Assembly (NCBI GenBank): GCA_019239875.1 | Contig: JAFAZI010000002.1 | Location: 1-45,475 of the forward strand | Length of the DNA stretch: 45,475 nucleotides | Direction: 5' to 3' | From: Frankiaceae bacterium | GTDB lineage: Bacteria > Actinomycetota > Actinomycetes > JAFAQI01 | Part shown: piece after piece, positions 41,425-45,475 of the stretch | Layout: each line of letters starts with the position of its first letter | Position numbering within the stretch: the first letter of the stretch is position 1 | Notes under the pieces: generated by a model | What the model was told of the DNA's origin: nothing | Databases searched by the model: none | The model's input: the letters and a program-made list of their open reading frames with translations, nothing else | Translations under genes and position numbers: made by a program

Positions 41425-41925
41425 GTGGTTCAGGCGCTGCTCCGGTCACTCAAACCGCGGGCATCCCTTTTGGTAGCAGGGATCATTGCGAGCTCAACGG
41501 CCTGCGGCAACACAGACGGACCCGCACTCATCTCCGCTCCAGATCCGAGCGGCGGAGGGCGAATCTCTCTCGGAACGGCGACCTTTGGCTCCGACCCCGA
41601 ATCCGTGTGCGTCGCCTTGGGCCAAGCGGTCGTTCCCGATGTGCGGAGGACACCGATCGCAAGCCGCACCACTGCGAACCAACAGGTTCATTCGACGAAG
41701 GTAGTCACCGGTCACGTCCCGGTTCAATGGGCCGAGCTACCACCGCGACAGGCACTGGTCCGATGCAGCTGGACTAGCGACAACGCGGAATACCTCACCG
41801 GGTTGTATGTGGTTCGGCGGGGCGTCGGCCTGCGGAACACGGGCACGTACATCGGAACGGCAGTGATCGACCAGACCGGTCGTTGGGCCGCCGACGAGAC
41901 GGTCTTCTTTGATGCCTACGACTGA
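41425..41925 (+). CDS. Lipoprotein
   Basis: A 166-residue lipoprotein: ASLLVAGIIASSTACGNTDG is a signal peptide with lipobox TAC. The mature part is beta-rich (VTGHVPVQWAELPPRQALVR, CSWTSDNAEYLTGLYVVRRG) with two cysteines that may pair. No family recognised. TACATT at 7 nt supports the GTG start. It is one of seven predicted lipoproteins in the array. Confidence 0.75.
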   Translation: MVQALLRSLKPRASLLVAGIIASSTACGNTDGPALISAPDPSGGGRISLGTATFGSDPESVCVALGQAVVPDVRRTPIASRTTANQQVHSTKVVTGHVPVQWAELPPRQALVRCSWTSDNAEYLTGLYVVRRGVGLRNTGTYIGTAVIDQTGRWAADETVFFDAYD

Positions 41926-41939
41926 GCATGAGCCGCCCG

Positions 41940-41978
41940 GGAAGTGTCGCTCCTGAACAGTCCCGGCGTTCGCGAACG
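41940..41978 (+). repeat. Cassette-junction element R23 (type B)
   Basis: GGAAGTGTCGCTCCTGAACA then GTCCCGGCGTTCGCGAACGG. Same pattern as L4 and R7. Confidence 0.85.
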
Positions 41979-42134
41979 GTCTGACTCACGCCGAGCCTAG
42001 CGAAATTTGCCCGAACCTTGCGCGGCTCGGCGATGTTCCTGAAACCGTCGACTGGTCTGGCTTGAATCGTGCTGACCGTCACACCGACGTACCACTCCTC
42101 AACTCGGACGTCGCTGGGGTGCTCACTACGGCAC
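41979..42134. other. Intergenic remainder with no clear gene
   Basis: About 155 bp between R23 and the end of the minus-strand gene. The track ORF from 42062 runs antisense through that gene and is not supported. It may be a 3' UTR or remains of a cassette. Confidence 0.4.
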
Positions 42135-42596
42135 TCACGGTCGGATTGGAAGTTCTTTGGCGAGTCGGTCGACCTCGAGCATCACGACAGATGAAGGAAT
42201 GCCTGAGTGGATCCATGCTCCGACGATTGCGAGAACGCTCCGTCGCAATTGGGCGTCCGAGGGTCGTACTAGCGCGCGTAGGCATTCCCACGCTGCTACG
42301 AGCGGGTTGCGTTCCAAGATGGGTCTCGGAGAGTCGAAATCGACCGCATTGAGACGCTCGTCGATTGTCTCCCAGACCGCGGCAGCACCATCAGGGGAGC
42401 CATCGATGTGAGTAAGAACGTCTGCCACGCTTCGAAGCAGGCCCGCGTCGGCATCGTTGCCAGCCTCGTGAAGCACTCCGGCTAGGCGGGCAAGCTGGTT
42501 CGATAGGACCGGGGGGAGCGCGTCGTTGTCTAGTTTGATCTGCCCCAGGGCCGCCGACGCACGGCGTACGAGGTCCTCGCCACTGAGCGTTGTCAT
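42135..42596 (-). CDS. Hypothetical helical protein
   Basis: A 153-residue, all-helical, acidic-to-neutral protein (LSNQLARLAGVLHEAGNDAD, LLRSVADVLTHIDGSPDGAA, CLRALVRPSDAQLRRSVLAI) without signal peptide or membrane segment. Not recognised; helical repeats are possible. AGAAGGGG a few bases before the ATG is a ribosome-binding site. The gene is inverted relative to its flanking elements. Confidence 0.68.
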   Translation of the reverse strand: MTTLSGEDLVRRASAALGQIKLDNDALPPVLSNQLARLAGVLHEAGNDADAGLLRSVADVLTHIDGSPDGAAAVWETIDERLNAVDFDSPRPILERNPLVAAWECLRALVRPSDAQLRRSVLAIVGAWIHSGIPSSVVMLEVDRLAKELPIRP

Positions 42597-42674
42597 AGAG
42601 CCCCTTCTGAGCGATCTGGTCGCTAAATGGACCGCTGTTATCGCGGCACCGCCCGCCGTCGACGCGGCACACTA

Positions 42675-42708
42675 CAAGTGCCGATAGCGGGCGGGCGATT
42701 CGGCACTT
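42675..42708 (+). repeat. Cassette-junction element R24 (perfect palindrome)
   Basis: AAGTGCCGA and TCGGCACTT form a perfect 9-bp stem around GC-rich TAGCGGGCGGGCGAT. Core and hairpin coincide. Confidence 0.9.
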
Positions 42709-42739
42709 TCCCGACCCCGGGCTGCGAGATCATCGTCCG

Positions 42740-43018
42740 GTGAGCGTCGCGAGTTGGCTGAGGAATCTCGACGACCGTGTCTTTCCGCGCCGCGCCGCCT
42801 TGCACGAGGAGCCAATTCCTATAGGGATGCTGTTGCGCGCGCTCGGGCACCGGCCCACTGTTTGGTGGACTACTGGCGGCACGCTCGCGACCTGCTGTAT
42901 AGCTGTCATATGGCCGTCCCTCGCGGCCCTCGGATTCCTCTGGGCGGCCGTCCTCCGCGCTCTTGCCGAAGAACAAGTTCGCCGGGATCACCAGAGCGCC
43001 AAAGCCAAATCACCATGA
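42740..43018 (+). CDS. Small membrane protein
   Basis: A 92-residue protein with a charged N-terminus (RNLDDRVFPRRAALHEE) and a hydrophobic hairpin (TTGGTLATCCIAVIWPSL, AALGFLWAAVLRAL), ending in a charged tail. No family recognised. GATCAT lies 6 nt before the GTG, as in other leaderless cassettes. Confidence 0.65.
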   Translation: MSVASWLRNLDDRVFPRRAALHEEPIPIGMLLRALGHRPTVWWTTGGTLATCCIAVIWPSLAALGFLWAAVLRALAEEQVRRDHQSAKAKSP

Positions 43019-43019
43019 G

Positions 43020-43048
43020 CATGCCGCGACCGCTCGCTCCGGGTGAGC
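43020..43048 (+). repeat. Cassette-junction element R25 (weak)
   Basis: CATGCCGCGACCGCTCGCTC then CGGGTGAGC; only TGCCG and GCTC/GAGC pairing are recognisable. Placed here mainly because it separates two convergent genes. Confidence 0.4.
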
Positions 43049-43575
43049 TACCCGCTGCGCACGACGGTGACCGTCATCGGATATGGCACGACCTGGCTGC
43101 CGTGGTCACCCTGGCTGTCTTCGTACGCGAGTCGCACTGCCGGCATGTGCACCTGTGGCGAGGCGGTATGCCATGTCAATGTGGCAAGGATAAACCAGGC
43201 GGATTGTCTGCCGGGAGTCATCTTGACGGCGGTGACGGGCCTGGGACTGAAGTGAGACGGATCCTTGCGCGGGAGATCGCCGATCGCCTTCAGGATCCCC
43301 CCTCCGGTGTCGCTGTAGCGGTAGGCAACGATCGACTTGACTGATGCACCGGGGGGTTTCGACACAAACGACACTCCCGTGAGGTGAACGCGAACGCGGA
43401 GCGGCACAGGTGTCGGTAAGCCTAGGTTGACGGTCTGCCCGACCCTGACCTGTGTGGTGAGTCGCTGGCCCGGGTCGGTGGTGGGAAACACCTTTCCCAG
43501 GCCGTCCGAGGATCTGTTGGCACATCCGGCGGTGAGCGCCAGTCCCAGCCATGCGGCGCACCACCTTCGTTTCAC
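43048..43575 (-). CDS. Lipoprotein
   Basis: A 175-residue lipoprotein. GTG 43575 gives MKRRWCAAWLGLALTAGCAN, a signal peptide with lipobox AGC; the track start at 43686 adds 37 residues reaching into element R26. The mature part is a beta-sandwich-like domain (VRVGQTVNLGLPTPVPLRVR to VTVVRSG) reminiscent of small secreted immunoglobulin-like modules. TATCGT is 7 nt before the GTG. Confidence 0.75.
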   Translation of the reverse strand: MKRRWCAAWLGLALTAGCANRSSDGLGKVFPTTDPGQRLTTQVRVGQTVNLGLPTPVPLRVRVHLTGVSFVSKPPGASVKSIVAYRYSDTGGGILKAIGDLPRKDPSHFSPRPVTAVKMTPGRQSAWFILATLTWHTASPQVHMPAVRLAYEDSQGDHGSQVVPYPMTVTVVRSG

Positions 43576-43582
43576 CCGCCTC

Positions 43583-43588
43583 ACGATA
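43583..43588 (-). promoter_or_regulatory. -10 box, leaderless start
   Basis: TATCGT on the minus strand, spacer GAGGCGG, GTG at 43575. Confidence 0.6.
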
Positions 43589-43680
43589 CGGCCGTGCTGG
43601 GCGAACGAGCCGAGGGCTTTGACCGGCAGCGTTGCGCTGGCCAGGGCATGTTGAAGACGCGAATAGCCGCTCTTTCCCGC

Positions 43681-43722
43681 AGGCACTTTGTTCCGCCGAA
43701 GCGCAGACTGTAGGTGCCGATC
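43681..43722 (+). repeat. Cassette-junction element R26
   Basis: AGGCACTTTGTTCCGCCGAA then GCGCAGACTGTAGGTGCCGA. GGCAC pairs with GTGCC across about 27 nt; TTCCGCC recalls the stem of R12. Confidence 0.85.
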
Positions 43723-43795
43723 TCCGACTGCGGTGACCGCTAGGCAGTTGGCGAAATAGACATCTCAGGACGAGTCGCAGAGCAATACTGAGCGG

Positions 43796-44179
43796 GTGGG
43801 TTCGGAGACTTTGCCGATCGTCATCACGGTTGTCGCGGGTGGTCTTTCGGTCGTGCTTCTTGTCGCGCATTTCACCGGTCATACGAAATGGGCGCGCGGT
43901 TTGGACGAGCGCATGTGGGCATCGAAGCTCGGCTGGCTCGTTCCGGGCGGACTTGCGTATCGGGTCGCTCGCCGGTGGGGTCTGCCGGCAGGTCCGCTTC
44001 CGTTCTTTCTTGGCGGTATGACGGGCATGTGGGCCTACGAGATCGGGAGCAGGCGACATCGCGTCATTCACGGGCTCGATGAGTTTGAACCCGTCGCCGG
44101 TGGCGCCGCGCCGCTTACTTCGCGGGTACCTGAACCGGAGGAAACGATCGTTGCCGTGGTGCCGAGGCATCGCGCATAG
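43796..44179 (+). CDS. Small membrane protein
   Basis: A 127-residue protein with an N-terminal transmembrane segment (LPIVITVVAGGLSVVLLVAH), a second more amphipathic hydrophobic stretch (LPFFLGGMTGMWAYEIG) and a soluble C-terminal tail ending VAVVPRHRA. Not recognised. CAATAC lies 7 nt before the GTG. The TAG stop is part of element R27. Confidence 0.62.
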   Translation: MGSETLPIVITVVAGGLSVVLLVAHFTGHTKWARGLDERMWASKLGWLVPGGLAYRVARRWGLPAGPLPFFLGGMTGMWAYEIGSRRHRVIHGLDEFEPVAGGAAPLTSRVPEPEETIVAVVPRHRA

Positions 44180-44206
44180 CTGCCGTTATTGCGCTCCGGT
44201 GCTGGC
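44176..44206 (+). repeat. Cassette-junction element R27
   Basis: GCATAGCTGCCGTTATTGCG then CTCCGGTGCTGG; core TAGNTGCCGTT. Confidence 0.7.
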
Positions 44207-44228
44207 TAGGTGCGTAGATACTGACCTG

Positions 44229-44987
44229 ATGGCGGCAGCGTCGCGAGGCGGCGGGTTCATCAGGGCCGTCCGTATTGATGTGCCAGCGACCGCGGCCAGC
44301 CAATGGCCGTTCACGATTCCGTCGATCGCCTCCTTTGGCCGTCGCAGCTTCGACCCGGCCGTGACGTATCTGGTCGGCGAGAACGGCAGCGGCAAGTCGA
44401 CTCTTGTTGAGGCGTTGGCAGTCGCGGTTGGCCTCAACGCCGAGGGCGGTACGCGCAACATGGGATTCTCGACCGCTGACTCTCACACCGCTTTGACTAA
44501 GCATCTAGTGGTGGAGCGCCGAGGACGGCCGCGCACGGACTTTTTCCTGCGGGCTGAAAGCTTCTTCAACGTGGCGTCACATATCGACCGGCTCGACGAG
44601 GATCCGCTTGGTGGACCAAAGATTCGCGAGGCCTACGGCGGGCAGTCGTTGCACACGCGCTCGCATGGCGAGTCATTCATCGCAACGTTGACTCACCGGC
44701 TCGGTCCAGGCGGGCTGTACTTCCTCGACGAACCGGAATCAGCCCTGTCGTTCCACGGGTGCCTCACGCTTCTGCGCGTGATCAACGACCTCACCCGGGA
44801 GGGATCACAATTCGTAATCGCTACCCACAGCCCGATCGTTCTGGCCAGTCCTGGTGCGCTTATCTACTCGCTCGACGAGGACGGAATCAAGACCACGCAC
44901 TACGACGAAGCCCCACCCGTGATCAACAACCGTGAGTTCTTACGCTCCCCTGAGCGATTCCTCCGGCATCTTTTCGCGGACGATTGA
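44229..44987 (+). CDS. Compact AAA/ABC-type ATPase
   Basis: A 252-residue soluble ATPase. Walker A GENGSGKST is near residue 56, a Gln/Arg-rich middle replaces long coiled coils, Walker B LYFLDEPESAL and the switch His ATHSPI follow. This is the architecture of small predicted ABC-fold ATPases (OLD/RecF-like, YjeD type) that have no membrane partner. Some relatives act in phage defence or DNA repair, but that is not shown here. ATG 44229 is chosen over the track start in the upstream gene. It is the largest soluble cargo enzyme of the right arm. Confidence 0.85.
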   Translation: MAAASRGGGFIRAVRIDVPATAASQWPFTIPSIASFGRRSFDPAVTYLVGENGSGKSTLVEALAVAVGLNAEGGTRNMGFSTADSHTALTKHLVVERRGRPRTDFFLRAESFFNVASHIDRLDEDPLGGPKIREAYGGQSLHTRSHGESFIATLTHRLGPGGLYFLDEPESALSFHGCLTLLRVINDLTREGSQFVIATHSPIVLASPGALIYSLDEDGIKTTHYDEAPPVINNREFLRSPERFLRHLFADD

Positions 44988-45010
44988 TAGGTGACGCTCG
45001 CGATCGGTGG
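44985..45010 (+). repeat. Cassette-junction element R28
   Basis: TGATAGGTGACGCTCGCGAT; TAGGTGCCGCTCGC with one change. Shows the array continues past the ATPase gene. Confidence 0.75.
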
Positions 45011-45050
45011 AACCCGGCATTTCGACCGTCAGCCCGAGAAGATGGGTCGT

Positions 45051-45475
45051 ATGAACGACCGGGACGTGCCGTATGCGCCGAGGCGGCCCTGGCGGGCGGC
45101 CGTACTGATCGCCGGAGGCGCTGGAGTGGTCCTGCTGGTCGGCGTGTTGAACGCGTTGGGCGTGAGTGGTCCGTACCGATCGAACGCGACGATTTCCTCG
45201 ACCGAGGAAGCGCGAATCGCCAGCTATTTCCTCGCTCATGACAGCTTCCGCGACCACCACGCGCGAGCGGGCTGCCCGGTGGATGTCCTCGGAGCGCACC
45301 GGGACGGACGGACAACGACGGCGTACACAGTCATCCACTGCTGGACAGCCGGGCCGCATTGCGGGTCACTATCGGACGCAACGACCGGCGTGGTCGCGCG
45401 GCTGGTCGATGGCGAGGTGATCTCCGAGCAGTTTGATGACGGGATCGAGTACTCGGCCGAGAGGGCGGAGCTGTC
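45051..45475 (+). CDS. Membrane-anchored hypothetical protein, 3' truncated by window edge
   Basis: Not in the ORF track because no stop is reached. ATG 45051 opens MNDRDVPYAPRRPWRAAVLI, then a transmembrane segment (AGGAGVVLLVGVLNALGV) and an extracytoplasmic domain with three cysteines (HARAGCPVDVLG, VIHCWTAGPHCGSLSD) over at least 141 residues. No family recognised. Start is preceded by GAGAAG, a possible ribosome-binding site. Next cassette of the right arm. Confidence 0.65.
   Translation, partial: MNDRDVPYAPRRPWRAAVLIAGGAGVVLLVGVLNALGVSGPYRSNATISSTEEARIASYFLAHDSFRDHHARAGCPVDVLGAHRDGRTTTAYTVIHCWTAGPHCGSLSDATTGVVARLVDGEVISEQFDDGIEYSAERAEL

Larger units (their letters stand above)
26942..45010. 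mobile_element. Two-sided integron-like gene-cassette array
   Basis: About 27 intact small genes plus one frameshifted gene, nearly all separated by one palindromic element with core TA(A/G)GTGCCG. Elements read on the minus strand left of the recombinase (28188-29090) and on the plus strand right of it. The 15-bp inverted repeat at 28110 and 29092 marks the two inner edges. Gene families are unrelated to each other and gene direction varies (about ten genes in the right arm are minus). The array continues beyond the window. This is inferred from structure; movement of cassettes is not shown. Confidence 0.75.

Noticed and set aside
43106-44170. Minus-strand ORF of 354 aa
   Set aside because: Crosses element R26 and two well-supported genes; Arg/Pro-rich composition of a shadow frame.
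26942-45010. CRISPR array
   Set aside because: Elements are separated by whole genes of variable length and are palindromic with variable stems; no regular spacers or cas genes are seen.

Overview
The window is high-GC DNA with GTG starts, 4-bp ATGA/GTGA overlaps and gene families (paired acyl-CoA dehydrogenases, MTB12-like lipoprotein, SpoIIE phosphatase with an anti-sigma-type kinase domain) that point to an actinobacterium, probably a soil or aquatic heterotroph that degrades lipid- or terpenoid-like compounds. No rRNA, tRNA or CRISPR array was seen.

Region 1 (1-26300) is a chromosomal catabolic island. It holds six acyl-CoA dehydrogenase genes arranged as three adjacent pairs, two acyl-CoA ligases, an SDR, a TetR regulator, a [3Fe-4S] ferredoxin, two thioesterases, an enoyl-CoA hydratase, two amidohydrolases, a class III CoA-transferase, a P450, an aldehyde dehydrogenase and a DUF35-thiolase/aldolase fusion. 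Together they suggest oxidation, CoA activation, beta-oxidation and retro-aldol shortening of a branched or cyclic carboxylic acid; the substrate cannot be read from sequence. Three promoters share a GGTAMCGTCATT motif. A SpoIIE-type phosphatase, an SRPBCC protein, a nitroreductase and an MTB12-like lipoprotein follow.

Region 2 (about 26940 to the end of the window) is very different and is the main discovery. A tyrosine recombinase (28188-29090) is bracketed by a perfect 15-bp inverted repeat. From it run two arrays of small unrelated genes, one to the left with repeats in minus orientation and one to the right with repeats in plus orientation. About 27 intact genes and one frameshifted gene are separated, essentially one by one, by short palindromic elements that share the core TA(A/G)GTGCCG but differ in stem sequence. 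Several genes take their stop codon from the core, and many have their own TANNNT box 6-7 nt before an ATG or GTG, which predicts leaderless mRNAs. Cargo is dominated by lipoproteins, one- or two-TM proteins and small DUF-type proteins, plus a cold-shock protein and a compact ATPase. The layout is that of an integron (recombinase, attI-like sites, attC-like sites, cassettes), yet the recombinase lacks the spacing expected of the IntI-specific insertion, the core is not the GTTRRRY integron core, and the array appears two-sided. I infer a separate, integron-analogous cassette system of actinobacteria. The right array runs off the window end.
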